Origin: Balneolaceae bacterium
GTDB taxonomy: Bacteria; Bacteroidota; Rhodothermia; Balneolales; Balneolaceae
Direction: 5' to 3'
NCBI GenBank assembly: GCA_020832285.1
Contig: JAFIFB010000129.1
Span: 1 to 64,000, forward strand
DNA: 64,000 nucleotides
Shown here: in pieces, positions 1-10,499 of the stretch
Numbering within the stretch: position 1 is the stretch's first letter
Layout of the letters: each line of letters starts with the position of its first letter
The notes under the pieces: model-generated
Database searches by the model: none
Told to the model about the DNA's origin: nothing
The model's input: the letters and a program-made list of their open reading frames with translations, nothing else
Translations under genes and position numbers: made by a program

Positions 1-172
1 ATATTACAAACCGGAGGAAGTTATAGGCAAGTCGGTTTGTGTGGTTGCAAATCTGGCTCCCAAAAAGATGATGGGAATTGAAAGCAACGGTATGATTTTA
101 ATGGGTGAAGACAGTAAGGGTAAACTGCATTTTGTAGAAACCGATGCTGAACCCGGAAGCCCCGTCACCTAA
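1..172 (+). CDS. metG: Methionyl-tRNA synthetase C-terminal tRNA-binding domain (partial, 5' end outside window)
   Basis: The reading frame is open from base 2 to a TAA at 170-172, giving the last 56 residues of a protein that begins before the window. It contains GKSVCVVANLAPKKMMG followed by an SNGMILM segment, the signature of the EMAP/Trbp111-type OB fold attached to the C terminus of many bacterial methionyl-tRNA synthetases, where it dimerises and binds tRNA. A stand-alone CsaA/Trbp111-like protein is possible because the catalytic part is not visible. The stop lies only 6 bases before the next start codon, so the two genes are probably co-transcribed. Confidence 0.78.
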   Translation, partial: YYKPEEVIGKSVCVVANLAPKKMMGIESNGMILMGEDSKGKLHFVETDAEPGSPVT

Positions 173-178
173 GCCTCT

Positions 179-2170
179 ATGATTGAAACAAAAGATTTTG
201 TAACCGAATCAAATCCTGGGGTAAACCCGGGCAAAAAATCCACTGCGTTTTGTTTTTACTGCCCGGATGCTTCGGCCGTAAATTGTGTGCTTTTTGAAAC
301 TCATGATGCATCCGAAGGTAATGATCATCCTATGGAAAGAGATGAAAACGGCTACTGGCACCTCACCATTCAGCAAAAACTTACCGGAAAATGGTACGGG
401 TATCGCGTTAGTTTTAAAGAAGGACAACATCCCACAAGCCCATATCAAGATAAAATCTTTGCCGACCCTTACAGCCGTCATGTTACGGTAAAAAACAACT
501 ACCGTCAGGAAGCCAGAACCTACATTTTTGAAGATTCATACGATTGGGAGGGTATCGAACACCAGTTCCCGGAAGACCCCCGGGATCTGATTATTTATGA
601 GACCCACCTGAAAGATATGACTGCCCACCACAGCAGCCTTGCCCGAGGAACAGGTTTCTATCAGAAATTTATCGCCCCGGATCAGGTTGGAGGCATTCAG
701 CACCTGAAAAAACTGGGTGTTAATTGTGTGGAATTTCTTCCTTTGCAAAAATTTGCTACGATTGAGCCCCCTTATGGCCTGGAAACAAAAGAAGGTTTCC
801 ACAACACCTGGAATGTCTACTCTGCCAATCACTGGGGCTACATGACCTCTTTTTTCTTTGCCCCGGAAAACTATTTCGCCTCTGATTATAGCAATACCTA
901 CTCCGGAAAAACCCCCGCTGCTATTCGGGAATTCAAAAACCTGGTTAAGGCTCTGCATAAAGAGAAAATCACCGTTTTGATGGATGTCGTGTACAACCAC
1001 ACATCACTGTTTGATCTGAACCCGCTCACCCATCTGATGCCGGATGTATATCTCCGTCGTGACGACAAGGGAAAATTCATGAACCGCAGCGGAACGGGCA
1101 ACGAATTTAAATCAGAAAGTCCGGTATGCAGAAAGCTGATCATCGACTCCCTCCTCTACTGGATTGAGGAGTATAAAATCGATGGATTTCGGTTTGATTT
1201 GGCCGCCCTGCTGGACCGGTATACCTGGGACGCAATCAAAAAAGCGGTGCATGAAAAATATCCCAATGCCGTGCTGATTGCCGAACCTTGGGGAGGTTAC
1301 TACTCCCCGCACCATTTTTCCGATCACGACTGGGCATCGTGGAATGACCGGATCCGTAACAGCATCAAAGGCTCCGATCCGCTGCATGACCGGGGATTCA
1401 TCTTTTCCGACTGGCAGCACGAAACTCGACGTGAACGGCTTGAAAATGTATTTAAAGGCACCCTTAATCACGGTGAGGGCGGGCTTTATCAATCATCCGA
1501 TCACAGCGTAAACTATCTCGAGAGCCACGATGGCTACACCCTGGCTGATTTTATCCGAATCGGCCTGAATCCGGAGATTTATGACCAGGTAATTGAAAAC
1601 CCTAATGAGTTTGCTAAATTGAATGATCATCAGATGAGAATTGCCAAATTGGCTGCTCTGTCACTCTTTACGGCCCAGGGTATTACCATGATTCACGCCG
1701 GACAGGAGTTTGCACGAACCAAAGTGATCGCCCAAAGTCCGCATGGTGACCCCGATGAAGGCAAAATTGATCACAACAGCTATCAAAAGGACAACCAAAC
1801 TAACTGGCTCAACTACAATCACTTAAGGCTGAATAAAGAACTATTTGATTATTACCGAAGCCTGATCCAAATACGAAAAGAAAGCCCTGCCCTGCGAAAG
1901 TGTGAACCCGCCGAAATTTGTTTCGATTATTACGGAGATCCTCTGCTCATTAGTTTTTATATCAGCGGTAATTCCACAGGAGATATCTATGATTATTATG
2001 TTATTTTGAATGGTAATGCTTATCAGCAAAATGACCAGCATCTGCCAAAAGGTACCTGGGAACAGCTTGCAGATCATAAAATTGCAACTACACAAACTAT
2101 AAATATCATTTCTGGTAAAGCTTCAGTTCCTGCTCAAAGCGGAATCTTGCTTAGAAAGTTGCGTCATTAG
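179..2170 (+). CDS. GH13 glycogen/starch debranching enzyme (isoamylase/pullulanase type)
   Basis: This 663-residue alpha-amylase superfamily enzyme is predicted to hydrolyse alpha-1,6 branches of glycogen or pullulan-like glucans. An N-terminal CBM48-like beta-sandwich (about residues 20-110) precedes the TIM barrel. The conserved GH13 regions are visible: DVVYNHT (269-275), GFRFDLAA with nucleophile D340, IAEPWGG with acid/base E369, and NYLESHDGYTL with transition-state D451. Regions II-IV resemble GlgX/isoamylase, while the YETHLKDMTAH segment (140-150) resembles pullulanases, so the exact subfamily is open. There is no signal peptide, so it should be cytoplasmic and act on storage glycogen. 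The start ATG follows the upstream stop by 6 bases. Confidence 0.85.
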   Translation: MIETKDFVTESNPGVNPGKKSTAFCFYCPDASAVNCVLFETHDASEGNDHPMERDENGYWHLTIQQKLTGKWYGYRVSFKEGQHPTSPYQDKIFADPYSRHVTVKNNYRQEARTYIFEDSYDWEGIEHQFPEDPRDLIIYETHLKDMTAHHSSLARGTGFYQKFIAPDQVGGIQHLKKLGVNCVEFLPLQKFATIEPPYGLETKEGFHNTWNVYSANHWGYMTSFFFAPENYFASDYSNTYSGKTPAAIREFKNLVKALHKEKITVLMDVVYNHTSLFDLNPLTHLMPDVYLRRDDKGKFMNRSGTGNEFKSESPVCRKLIIDSLLYWIEEYKIDGFRFDLAALLDRYTWDAIKKAVHEKYPNAVLIAEPWGGYYSPHHFSDHDWASWNDRIRNSIKGSDPLHDRGFIFSDWQHETRRERLENVFKGTLNHGEGGLYQSSDHSVNYLESHDGYTLADFIRIGLNPEIYDQVIENPNEFAKLNDHQMRIAKLAALSLFTAQGITMIHAGQEFARTKVIAQSPHGDPDEGKIDHNSYQKDNQTNWLNYNHLRLNKELFDYYRSLIQIRKESPALRKCEPAEICFDYYGDPLLISFYISGNSTGDIYDYYVILNGNAYQQNDQHLPKGTWEQLADHKIATTQTINIISGKASVPAQSGILLRKLRH

Positions 2171-2221
2171 TTTACACCAAATATTTTAGTGCATTCATTA
2201 TTAACCTAAACCACAAAAACT

Positions 2222-3589
2222 TTGGCTACTCCTTCATCTTCACGAGGCACCTGGAACACAAAAATAGGCTTCATCCTGGCCGCTGCCGGATCAGCCGTCG
2301 GACTTGGAAATATCTGGGGTTTTCCAACACAAGTTGCAGATAACGGCGGAGCGGCCTTTATCCTCATCTACCTGTTTTGCTGTTTACTTGTTGGATTTCC
2401 AGTCATGGTTGCTGAGCTTGCAATTGGCCGCAGAACTCAAAAAAATCCAGTAGGTGCTTTTAAAGCCCTGAGTAACGGGAATAAATTCGCTTCATTAATT
2501 GGGTACTGGGGAGTCCTGTGCGGGATCATGATCCTTTCATTTTACGTAGTTATTTCAGGCTGGACACTTGCATACGTTTTTGAAGAATTGTTCTACTATT
2601 TTAATTACGATACTGCCGCACTATATGTTGGAGATTTGGGTAACGGGCCTAAAAACGCAGCTTTCACACTCTTTTTTATGCTTTTAACCATCCTGGTTGT
2701 AACCGGTGGTGTAAGTAAGGGGATTGAACGGGCTACCAAAATGCTTATGCCTGTTCTAATTGCAATACTTCTGATCCTGATTGTATATATCATGACACTT
2801 GAAGGTGCCACAGATGGTTTAGCGATGTTTTTTATGCCGGACTTTTCCACTGTTGACGGCAGCCTGCTTTTATCCGCATTAGGCCAGGCATTCTTTTCTC
2901 TTTCTCTTGGAATGGGAGCACTCATTACATATGGCTCTTACCTTAATAAAAAACAGAACATTGTTGAATCTGCAGCCTATGTAACCATATTTGATATAGG
3001 CATTGCAATTATCGCTGGTCTGCTCGTTATACCAGCCATGTTTGTTGCGCAGGCGGCGGGAGTTCAAATATTCAACCCCGAAACCGGAGATCTCTTCTCA
3101 AGTGTAACACTTGTTTTTGATGTGCTCCCCGAAATGTTTCATAATGTAGGCGGATTTATTGGAATGCTTCTGGGTGTTACATTTTTCATTCTTTTAGGCC
3201 TCGCTGCTCTTACATCTTCCATTTCACTTTTAGAGGTACCCACATCCTATGTGATTGATGAGCACGGTGTTCAGCGAAAAAAAGCAGCCTGGCTGGTTGG
3301 CGGATTTGTTGGTATCATTGGAGTTGTGGTATCTTTCGAACTAAGCCTGATTGATCTGTTTGTAGAAATTTTTAACGAAGTAGGCCTGCCGTTGGGAGGA
3401 CTTATGATTTGCCTGTTCCTTGGATACTTTTGGAAAACCGAAAATGCACTGCTCGAAATACAAGACGGTTATCCAACGGTTAATGATGGAAAATTCCGCA
3501 TCTTTTGGATCATCATGATTAAATTTATTTCACCTGTATTAATCGCACTGGTTCTCATCACCACAATCTGGACATTATTCTTTGCCTGA
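2222..3589 (+). CDS. Sodium:neurotransmitter symporter (NSS/SNF) family transporter
   Basis: This is a 455-residue integral membrane protein of the LeuT-fold NSS family, which uses Na+ to import amino acids or related compounds. The family hallmark WNTKIGFILAAAGSAVGLGN lies at residues 11-30 and is followed by a GFP motif in the unwound first helix. About eleven hydrophobic segments can be counted. The start is TTG: the frame has a TAA at 2207-2209 and no ATG between that stop and the conserved N terminus. The substrate cannot be read from the sequence. It sits 51 bases downstream of the debranching enzyme. Confidence 0.9.
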   Translation: MATPSSSRGTWNTKIGFILAAAGSAVGLGNIWGFPTQVADNGGAAFILIYLFCCLLVGFPVMVAELAIGRRTQKNPVGAFKALSNGNKFASLIGYWGVLCGIMILSFYVVISGWTLAYVFEELFYYFNYDTAALYVGDLGNGPKNAAFTLFFMLLTILVVTGGVSKGIERATKMLMPVLIAILLILIVYIMTLEGATDGLAMFFMPDFSTVDGSLLLSALGQAFFSLSLGMGALITYGSYLNKKQNIVESAAYVTIFDIGIAIIAGLLVIPAMFVAQAAGVQIFNPETGDLFSSVTLVFDVLPEMFHNVGGFIGMLLGVTFFILLGLAALTSSISLLEVPTSYVIDEHGVQRKKAAWLVGGFVGIIGVVVSFELSLIDLFVEIFNEVGLPLGGLMICLFLGYFWKTENALLEIQDGYPTVNDGKFRIFWIIMIKFISPVLIALVLITTIWTLFFA

Positions 3590-3653
3590 CAGAACTGTTG
3601 TTATCTACCGGCATCCGCAGTATTTTTGGGCATAATTTCAATCAAGCAATAAT

Positions 3654-4223
3654 ATGGCAAAAATTAACACCTCCGATTTCCGCAATGGAATGAATATTCT
3701 GATTGACGGAGAAATTTACACGATCGTCGAATTTCAGCACGTGAAACCCGGAAAGGGTGGTGCTTTTGTACGAACAAAACTGAAAGGTGTTGAAAACGAT
3801 AAAAATATCGACAAAACCTTCAGAGCAGGTGAAAGTGTGGAATCGGTACGGGTGGAACGTCATCCTTACCAATTTCTTTATGCTGATGGGAACATGTACT
3901 TTTTTATGCATCAGGAAACGTACGAACAGATACCACTTGAAAAATCCAGAGTGGAAAAATCTCAGTACCTGACAGATGGCATGATCTGCACACTGTTTGT
4001 GGATGTTGAAAACGACCGGGTTCTTTACGCCGAACCACCGGATCACATAGAAACGGAAGTGACAGACACCGATCCCGGCCTGCGCGGAGATACCGCACAG
4101 GGAGGCAGTAAACCCGCAACCGTTGCAGGTGGCGCCGTAGTTCAGGTACCGCTTTTTATTGACAAAGGTGAAAAAATAAAAGTAGATACCCGAACAGGGG
4201 AATATGTAGAACGTGTTAAATGA
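3654..4223 (+). CDS. efp: Translation elongation factor P
   Basis: This is a 189-residue EF-P, a three-domain tRNA mimic that relieves ribosomes stalled at polyproline stretches. The length matches the family. The domain I loop reads KPGKGGAF with K34 exactly at the position that is beta-lysylated in E. coli-type EF-P. The C-terminal RTGEYVERVK ending is also typical. The modifying enzyme EpmA is not in the window. The gene is followed after 131 bases by accB-accC, an efp-acc neighbourhood seen in many bacteria. Confidence 0.97.
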   Translation: MAKINTSDFRNGMNILIDGEIYTIVEFQHVKPGKGGAFVRTKLKGVENDKNIDKTFRAGESVESVRVERHPYQFLYADGNMYFFMHQETYEQIPLEKSRVEKSQYLTDGMICTLFVDVENDRVLYAEPPDHIETEVTDTDPGLRGDTAQGGSKPATVAGGAVVQVPLFIDKGEKIKVDTRTGEYVERVK

Positions 4224-4354
4224 GAGGGTAAATTTTGGGCTACTGCGAGTACCTGAAATGCATCAAATTTCTCGAACCGTTTTTCAATAACTGCTCCGGA
4301 CTTCTCCTGAATTATTCAGGTTCACATACTTCAAACTTGTAACTAAAAAATACT

Positions 4355-4834
4355 ATGGACTTAAAACTTGTAAAGCAACTGCTCAACCTGATATCGGAAA
4401 GTGATGTGGATGAAGTAGCTATCGAAGAGGGCGATTTTAAAATCAAAGTGAAGAAAAAATCAGACCTGCCGGCCCAGTCGTTTCAGTACAATATTCCAGC
4501 TCAGGCACAACAACCGGCACAATCCGCCCATAATACAACTTCTGCATCGCCCGGTGAAGCAAAGGCCGGTGACAGTTCAGAAGCCAAGCCCGATGGTGAT
4601 GTTGTAAAATCCCCGATCGTCGGAACGTTTTATGAAGCCCCGTCTCCCGACACTGATCCTTTTGTAAAAGTAGGTGACCAGATAGAGGCCGGTGATACTC
4701 TCTGCATCGTTGAAGCCATGAAAATCATGAATGAAATCGAAGCTGAATTCTCGGGCACCATTCAAAAAATCCTGGTGAACAACGGTTCACCCGTAGAGTA
4801 CGATCAGCCACTTTTTATCATCAAAAAAGATTAA
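4355..4834 (+). CDS. accB: Biotin carboxyl carrier protein of acetyl-CoA carboxylase
   Basis: This 159-residue BCCP carries the biotin that shuttles CO2 from biotin carboxylase to carboxyltransferase in the first step of fatty acid synthesis. The C-terminal biotinyl domain contains EAMKIMNE, with K123 the biotinylation site. An N-terminal helical part (1-30) is joined by an Ala/Pro/Gln-rich linker (about 40-80). The protein is encoded 6 bases upstream of accC and must be co-expressed with it. A small hairpin (CCTGAA...TTCAGG, 4306-4320) lies in its leader, with no clear role. Confidence 0.96.
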   Translation: MDLKLVKQLLNLISESDVDEVAIEEGDFKIKVKKKSDLPAQSFQYNIPAQAQQPAQSAHNTTSASPGEAKAGDSSEAKPDGDVVKSPIVGTFYEAPSPDTDPFVKVGDQIEAGDTLCIVEAMKIMNEIEAEFSGTIQKILVNNGSPVEYDQPLFIIKKD

Positions 4835-4840
4835 CCCCGT

Positions 4841-6193
4841 ATGTTTAATAAAATTTTGATTGCAAACCGGGGAGAAATTTCTCTCAGGGTGATTCGTACC
4901 TGTAAAGAGATGGGCATCAAATCGGTAGCGGTCTATTCCACGGCCGATGAAAATTCCCTTCACGTAAAGTTTGCCGATGAAGCTGTTTGCATCGGCCCCC
5001 CGCCAAGTAAAGAAAGCTATCTAAAAATTCCATCCATTCTGGCCGCAGCTGAAATAACCAATGCCGAGGCGATTCATCCCGGTTACGGTTTTCTTGCCGA
5101 AAATGCTGAATTCAGCCGCATCTGCAGTGAGCACGATCTAAAATTTATCGGCCCATCGCCTGAAATGATCAGTACTATGGGCGACAAAGCCACGGCCAAA
5201 ACAACCATGATCAAAAACGGTGTACCTGTGGTTCCCGGCTCAGATGGAATTGTAAAGTCCTACGAAGAAGCTGAGAAAGTAGCAAAAGAGATAGGCTTTC
5301 CCGTTATCATAAAAGCCACTGCTGGCGGCGGCGGACGCGGAATGCGTGTGGTCATGGATCCTTCGAATTTTAGAAATGCATTCAATACCTGCCGGAATGA
5401 GGCAGAAACCGCCTTTGGAAATGCCGATGTATACATCGAAAAATTTATCGTAGACCCGCGACATATCGAAATTCAGATACTTGGCGACCAGCACGGCAAC
5501 GTTGTGCACTTGGGTGAGCGGGAGTGTTCACTGCAGCGGCGCCATCAAAAAATACTGGAAGAAGCCCCCTCGCCTGTCATGACACCCGAAGTTCGTGAAA
5601 AAATGGGTGAAGCCGCTGTAAATGCCGGAAAAGCGATCAATTATGAAGGTGCCGGAACAATTGAATTTATTGTAGACAAAGACCTCAACTTCTACTTTAT
5701 GGAGATGAATACCCGCATCCAGGTGGAGCATCCGGTTACAGAAGAGATTACATTCAGCGACCTGGTTAAAGAACAGATCATGGCCGCGGCCGGAGAAAAG
5801 ATAACCACCAAGCCTTTAAAAATGCGGGGCCACGCTATTGAGTGCCGTATCAACGCTGAAGACCCGGCTCATAATTTCCGGCCTACACCCGGCACCATTA
5901 CCACATTCAACATTCCCGGTGGCCGCAGTGTCAGGGTGGATACACACGCTTATGCGGGATATAAAATTCCACCACATTACGATTCCATGATTGCCAAACT
6001 GATCGTAAGTGCACCAACCCGCGATGAGGCGATCAAAAGAATGAGGAGGTCGCTTGAAGAATTTGTTATTGAGGGAATCAAAACCACCATTCCTTACCAC
6101 CTTCAGTTAATGGACGATCCCAATTTTCAGAAAGGGGAGTTCAATACACAGTATCTTGAAAAATCATTCAAATTCAATCCCGATAAAATATAA
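4841..6193 (+). CDS. accC: Acetyl-CoA carboxylase biotin carboxylase subunit
   Basis: This 450-residue ATP-grasp enzyme carboxylates the biotin on AccB using bicarbonate and ATP. Visible features are the N-terminal [11 protein letters not shown]-type motif ([16 protein letters not shown]), the glycine-rich ATP loop GGGGRGMRV, the catalytic [14 protein letters not shown] segment and full family length. It lies between accB (6-base gap) and gcvH (3-base gap), so accB-accC-gcvH form one transcription unit. Confidence 0.97.
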   Translation: MFNKILIANRGEISLRVIRTCKEMGIKSVAVYSTADENSLHVKFADEAVCIGPPPSKESYLKIPSILAAAEITNAEAIHPGYGFLAENAEFSRICSEHDLKFIGPSPEMISTMGDKATAKTTMIKNGVPVVPGSDGIVKSYEEAEKVAKEIGFPVIIKATAGGGGRGMRVVMDPSNFRNAFNTCRNEAETAFGNADVYIEKFIVDPRHIEIQILGDQHGNVVHLGERECSLQRRHQKILEEAPSPVMTPEVREKMGEAAVNAGKAINYEGAGTIEFIVDKDLNFYFMEMNTRIQVEHPVTEEITFSDLVKEQIMAAAGEKITTKPLKMRGHAIECRINAEDPAHNFRPTPGTITTFNIPGGRSVRVDTHAYAGYKIPPHYDSMIAKLIVSAPTRDEAIKRMRRSLEEFVIEGIKTTIPYHLQLMDDPNFQKGEFNTQYLEKSFKFNPDKI

Positions 6194-6196
6194 ACG

Positions 6197-6583
6197 ATGT
6201 CTATGAAATTTCCAGAAGATCTGAAATATACCAAAGAACATGAGTGGGTCCGCGATAACGGAGACGGTACTGCTACGGTTGGCATTACCGAATTTGCCCA
6301 AAGTGAACTGGGCGATATCGTTTTTGTGGAACTCGAGCCCGAAGGTTCTGGATTTGAGCAAGATGAAGTATTCGGCACCGTTGAAGCGGTAAAAACCGTA
6401 TCTGAGCTCTACTCTCCGGTTTCAGGTGAGATCACCGAAGTCAATGAAGAGCTGGAAGATGATCCCGAGCTTGTTAACACCGATCCCTATGGAAAGGGCT
6501 GGATGGTGAAAATTAAAATGAGCGACACCTCCGAACTGGATGATCTGCTTTCTGTGGATGATTATAAGGAAATGGTCGGATAG
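6197..6583 (+). CDS. gcvH: Glycine cleavage system H protein
   Basis: This is a 128-residue lipoyl carrier protein that moves the aminomethyl group between P, T and L proteins of glycine cleavage. The lipoylation site K66 lies in [11 protein letters not shown], and the N terminus (KYTKEHEWV) is typical. A second ATG two codons downstream could also serve as start. It is encoded directly after accC, so two swinging-arm cofactor systems (biotin and lipoate) share a transcript. A strong intrinsic terminator follows. Confidence 0.95.
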   Translation: MSMKFPEDLKYTKEHEWVRDNGDGTATVGITEFAQSELGDIVFVELEPEGSGFEQDEVFGTVEAVKTVSELYSPVSGEITEVNEELEDDPELVNTDPYGKGWMVKIKMSDTSELDDLLSVDDYKEMVG

Positions 6584-6614
6584 TTCGTTGACTTATTCAC
6601 AATGATTAAAATCG

Positions 6615-6647
6615 GGTGCGGCCACAAATCCGCACCTTTCTTTTTTT
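6615..6647 (+). terminator. Intrinsic terminator of the efp/accBC-gcvH unit
   Basis: A perfect 7-bp stem (GGTGCGG at 6615-6621 with CCGCACC at 6630-6636) has an 8-base loop and is followed by TTTC and seven T. It lies 32 bases after gcvH and before guaA, marking the end of this transcription unit. Confidence 0.9.
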
Positions 6648-6766
6648 GATATCTGAGACATTTGTGTCTGTTACAGGTTCACCCCGAAAAACTTCTCCGC
6701 TTCCACTGCTGAAATTCGTATTTTCAGCATCTATTTTTCGATCTTTTATCAATCAAATTGTTTTCC

Positions 6767-8317
6767 ATGCATACTCATCATGATGAGTGGATCCTCATCC
6801 TTGATTTCGGCTCTCAATACACACAGCTCATCGCCCGAAGAATCCGGGAACTGAATGTTTACTGCGAAATTCATCCCTACAATGTGGACCTGGATCAGTT
6901 TTCCAGCCATCCTCCAAACGGTATTGTACTATCCGGCGGACCAAAAAGCGTATACGATGAAGACGCTCCTGTCCTGAATCCGAAAACACTGGAAATGGGG
7001 AAACCAGTTCTGGGTATCTGTTACGGGCTGCAATCACTGGCTCACTCCATATCTCAGAATAGTGTGGAAAAAGCGGAAAAGCGGGAATTCGGGCGTGCAA
7101 ACATTTTGGTGGATGATGATTCCGATCTGCTCCGAGACATAACATCAGGCTCGGTAGTATGGATGAGTCATGGCGATCATATCAAACACCTGCCCCAACC
7201 TTACGAGACGATTGCCCACACATCAAACGCGCCGGTAGCGGCCGTTCGCCATCGGGAAAAGCCGTTTTTTGGTGTTCAGTTTCATCCAGAAGTAGTACAT
7301 ACGGAAGAGGGCAGTCAGATTCTGGAAAATTTTGTGAAGAAAATATCGGGATGCAAAGGCACCTGGACTCCAGCCTCATTTATCGAAACGGAAATCAAAG
7401 CTATCCGGGAAAAAGTTGGCAAAGATAAGGTGCTCTGTGCACTTTCCGGAGGTGTGGATTCGACGGTTGTGGCCACGCTTATTCACAAAGCGATCGGCGA
7501 TCAGCTTCTCTGCATTTTTGTGGATAATGGACTTCTCAGAAAAAGTGAGTTCAAAACCGTACTGGAAACCTATAAAAAACACCTTAAACTGCCGGTGAAA
7601 GGCATTGACGCTTCTCAACAGTTTCTCGACAATCTTGAAGGTGTTTCCGATCCCGAGAAAAAACGAATTATCATTGGAAACACATTTATTGATGTGTTTG
7701 ATGAGGCCGTTTCCAAGCAGAAAGAGTTTAAGTACCTTGCTCAGGGAACCCTCTACCCCGATGTGATTGAGAGTGTTTCTTTTAAAGGGCCGTCTGCCAC
7801 AATCAAATCGCACCATAACGTGGGCGGATTGCCGGAAAAAATGAACCTTAAACTGATCGAACCGGTCAGAGAGCTGTTTAAAGACGAGGTGCGCCGCGTG
7901 GGCCGCGAGCTGGGAATCCCTGAAAACTTCATCGGCAGACATCCCTTCCCCGGACCCGGCCTGGGAATTCGTGTTCTTGGAGGCCTGTCAAAGAAAAAGC
8001 TGGACCTTCTCCGAGAGGCCGATGCTATCTTTATTCAGGCCCTGCATGATTACGGCTATTACAACGATGTATGGCAGGCCCTGGCCGTGCTGCTTCCGGT
8101 ACAATCTGTCGGTGTGATGGGTGATGAACGAACTTACGAATACACTATCGCCCTCCGCGCCGTTACAAGTGTGGATGGCATGACAGCCGACTGGGCTCAC
8201 CTTCCTTACGATTTTCTCTCGGAAGTAAGTAACCGAATAATCAATGAAGTTCGGGGCGTGAACCGGGTTGTGTATGATGTGAGTTCCAAACCTCCTGCTA
8301 CAATAGAGTGGGAATAA
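6767..8317 (+). CDS. guaA: GMP synthase (glutamine-hydrolysing)
   Basis: GMP synthase converts XMP to GMP using glutamine and ATP. The N-terminal class I glutamine amidotransferase domain shows [16 protein letters not shown], the nucleophile motif GICYGLQ and the His-Glu motif FHPEVVHTE. The ATP-pyrophosphatase domain shows the PP-loop [12 protein letters not shown], and the C-terminal dimerisation domain ends KPPATIEWE. The ATG at 6767 gives 516 residues. A TTG three codons upstream also opens the frame but adds nothing conserved. Confidence 0.97.
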   Translation: MHTHHDEWILILDFGSQYTQLIARRIRELNVYCEIHPYNVDLDQFSSHPPNGIVLSGGPKSVYDEDAPVLNPKTLEMGKPVLGICYGLQSLAHSISQNSVEKAEKREFGRANILVDDDSDLLRDITSGSVVWMSHGDHIKHLPQPYETIAHTSNAPVAAVRHREKPFFGVQFHPEVVHTEEGSQILENFVKKISGCKGTWTPASFIETEIKAIREKVGKDKVLCALSGGVDSTVVATLIHKAIGDQLLCIFVDNGLLRKSEFKTVLETYKKHLKLPVKGIDASQQFLDNLEGVSDPEKKRIIIGNTFIDVFDEAVSKQKEFKYLAQGTLYPDVIESVSFKGPSATIKSHHNVGGLPEKMNLKLIEPVRELFKDEVRRVGRELGIPENFIGRHPFPGPGLGIRVLGGLSKKKLDLLREADAIFIQALHDYGYYNDVWQALAVLLPVQSVGVMGDERTYEYTIALRAVTSVDGMTADWAHLPYDFLSEVSNRIINEVRGVNRVVYDVSSKPPATIEWE

Positions 8318-8529
8318 TTGGTCTGTTTGCCGAAAACCAGGAACATCTGAAACCGGCAGCTGGTATACTTGTGATTGCTCAGGACAATTATCAATCCTGA
8401 AAAATTCACAAATTAGAATTAAAAGACATTTAAAGTAAAATTAAACAATTGTTTAGTTTAAATTAAAATGGGGATTTAATTTCGTGCATACTTTGCTGCA
8501 TAAGTTTTATGTGGTGAATAATACAGGCT

Positions 8530-10308
8530 ATGAAAAAAACATTTATCACACTTTTTCTTACTGCTTTTTTTGTTTTTCCGGTTGTATCGCAATCGTTTGA
8601 TGAAGCCATGGTGCTATACGCATCCGAGGAGTTCGCAGATGCCGCCGGTATTTTTTCTGAACTTGGCGATGATCAATCTGCACTATTTGCCGGAAAAAGT
8701 TATCTTGCACTTACCGACTATGAAAACGCCAATGACTACCTGTACCGGGCATCTGAAAGTCCTCAGGCAGGTATTCGATACGAAGCACTCTACTCACTTG
8801 CCCTATCCCATTACGGACTAAAAAAATTTGATAAAAGCCTGGAGTATCTATACGGTGTCATCCAGGGTAATCATCCCGGCCTGCGATCCGATTCCCGGCA
8901 GATGTACAGCCAGATTCTGCACTTTCTGAGCCCTCGTCAGCGATTTGAAATCCTTCCGAAGCTGGAAACATCATCCGTCCGGTACGATGTCGTCCGGATA
9001 TCGCGTTCATATATGCAGCCCGAACATTACCAAAATCTGGTTTCAGAACTTTTAGAACTCACTCCGGAAGCCTCCGACAGAAACCGGCTTCGCGATGAGC
9101 TCCTGGATGACCTGGTGCAGCTTCCGATCCCCTTTCAGTACCCCGCTGCGCCTGCCGGTACCATTTACAATATAGGTGTGATACTGCCAACTTTTGATCA
9201 AAGTGATCCCGATTTTACGATCCCACGAAACCTCTATTTCGGTATGGTTCATGCTGCCGAGGAGTTCAACAGCCGAAATCCGGACAAAAAGGTAAATCTC
9301 ATCTTCAGAAATTCAGCAGAGCACCCCGATACCACCGAAGCAGCTTTGAATGAACTGGTTGAAACCAAACGAATTGATGCGGTTATCGGACCTCTTTTTT
9401 CCGAACCGGCCACACGAATGGCTGCTTTGTCCGAACAGCTTCAGCTTCCGATGATTGCACCACTGGCCAACTCTGCAGAGCTATACAGAAATTACAGCAG
9501 CACTTTTCAATTAAACCCCACTTTTGTAACACACGGCAGGGAAATGGCACGTTTTGCTGTGCGGGAACTCGGCCTTACCAACCTTGGAGTGATTATTGAT
9601 CAGGGCTCGCCCCACAGACCGGTGGCCATGGAATTCAGAAGAGAAGCAGAACGATTGGGTGCTCGTATCACTCATTTCATCGAACAAAATTTTGAAGTAA
9701 TCGGTTATGATTTTAGTGAGGCAACACAAGTTTTCGAACGGCAAGTACAGTCTGGATCAGATGATGAAATTCTTACAGTAAATGAAACTCAGGCCATTTA
9801 CGCCCCATTCACAGGTCAGGCATCAAGTACCATGATGAATCTGCTGATGAACGAACTTGAAAGTATGCGCAGTAATCTGATTATACTTGGCACAGAAGAA
9901 TGGGAGCAACACTCACTGTCTAATTTCCAGGAGAATTTTTTTGAAGTTTACTACTCTCAGGCGTTCTTTGAAAACAAGAGCACTCCCGATTCCGAACTCT
10001 TTGAGCAGGAATATCAGGTACGATTTGGTTTAGCACCTGACCGTTTTTCCCGTGTAGGATTTGATGCGGCAGCTTTTCTTTTCAAACAGCTTGAAAGGGC
10101 AGGAAATCCGGAGTATCTCCCCAATGCACTTCTAAGCAGTGACCCATACCAGGGGCTGGCCTACCGTATTCATTTTGAAGGCGAACGGATCAATCAGCGA
10201 CTCTACATGCAACCCCTCTCCCAAAAAGCAAAAGTCCGACTTGAGGCACTGAGACAGATAGAGATTCCTGGTGCGGAAATCGAAGATGAAGATGTATTTG
10301 AAGAGTAG
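8530..10308 (+). CDS. Secreted TPR plus type I periplasmic-binding-fold protein (LpoA-like architecture)
   Basis: This 592-residue protein begins with a clear signal peptide (MKKTFITLFLTAFFVF, cleavage near residue 20) and no lipobox Cys. Residues about 21-130 form TPR-like helical repeats (DEAMVLYASEEFADAAGIFSEL and following). From about residue 190 it matches the ligand-binding fold of branched-chain amino-acid receptors (YNIGVILPTF, IDAVIGPLFSEPA, GVIIDQG). The same order of a TPR-like domain followed by a PBP-like domain occurs in LpoA/LppC, the outer-membrane activator of penicillin-binding protein 1A. No ABC transporter genes are nearby, while mltG, a cell-wall gene, lies just downstream on the opposite strand. 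A cell-wall role is therefore possible but inferred; a solute receptor is the alternative. Confidence 0.7.
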   Translation: MKKTFITLFLTAFFVFPVVSQSFDEAMVLYASEEFADAAGIFSELGDDQSALFAGKSYLALTDYENANDYLYRASESPQAGIRYEALYSLALSHYGLKKFDKSLEYLYGVIQGNHPGLRSDSRQMYSQILHFLSPRQRFEILPKLETSSVRYDVVRISRSYMQPEHYQNLVSELLELTPEASDRNRLRDELLDDLVQLPIPFQYPAAPAGTIYNIGVILPTFDQSDPDFTIPRNLYFGMVHAAEEFNSRNPDKKVNLIFRNSAEHPDTTEAALNELVETKRIDAVIGPLFSEPATRMAALSEQLQLPMIAPLANSAELYRNYSSTFQLNPTFVTHGREMARFAVRELGLTNLGVIIDQGSPHRPVAMEFRREAERLGARITHFIEQNFEVIGYDFSEATQVFERQVQSGSDDEILTVNETQAIYAPFTGQASSTMMNLLMNELESMRSNLIILGTEEWEQHSLSNFQENFFEVYYSQAFFENKSTPDSELFEQEYQVRFGLAPDRFSRVGFDAAAFLFKQLERAGNPEYLPNALLSSDPYQGLAYRIHFEGERINQRLYMQPLSQKAKVRLEALRQIEIPGAEIEDEDVFEE

Positions 10309-10356
10309 AATAGGGTTTAACGTCTGGAATTTATTTGATATCCAAAGCAGTAGATT

Positions 10357-10489
10357 TTCAGCATTCAGCGTTTAGCCATCAGCTTTTAGTGGTCAGCAGT
10401 CATCCGATCAGTAATCAGCTTGATTTTATCGGTTACTGGCATGAAAGCATGAATTGGACAATCTGATTGCTCATAGCTGATAGCCAGCC
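10357..10489. repeat. Degenerate TCAGC-rich intergenic repeat
   Basis: The gap between two convergent genes holds many copies of a TCAGC/AGCTGA-type word: TTCAGCATTCAGCG, CCATCAGC, GGTCAGCAG, AATCAGCTT, then TAGCTGATAGCC. A related stretch on the opposite strand lies at 47362-47406. It looks like a low-complexity dispersed repeat rather than a gene. Confidence 0.45.
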
Positions 10490-10499
10490 TAACTGGGCT

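Noticed and set aside
536-1492. Long - strand ORFs inside the GH13 gene, and similar long antisense ORFs over accC, guaA and the epimerase gene.
   Set aside because: They lie fully inside strongly conserved genes on the other strand and show no domain features.
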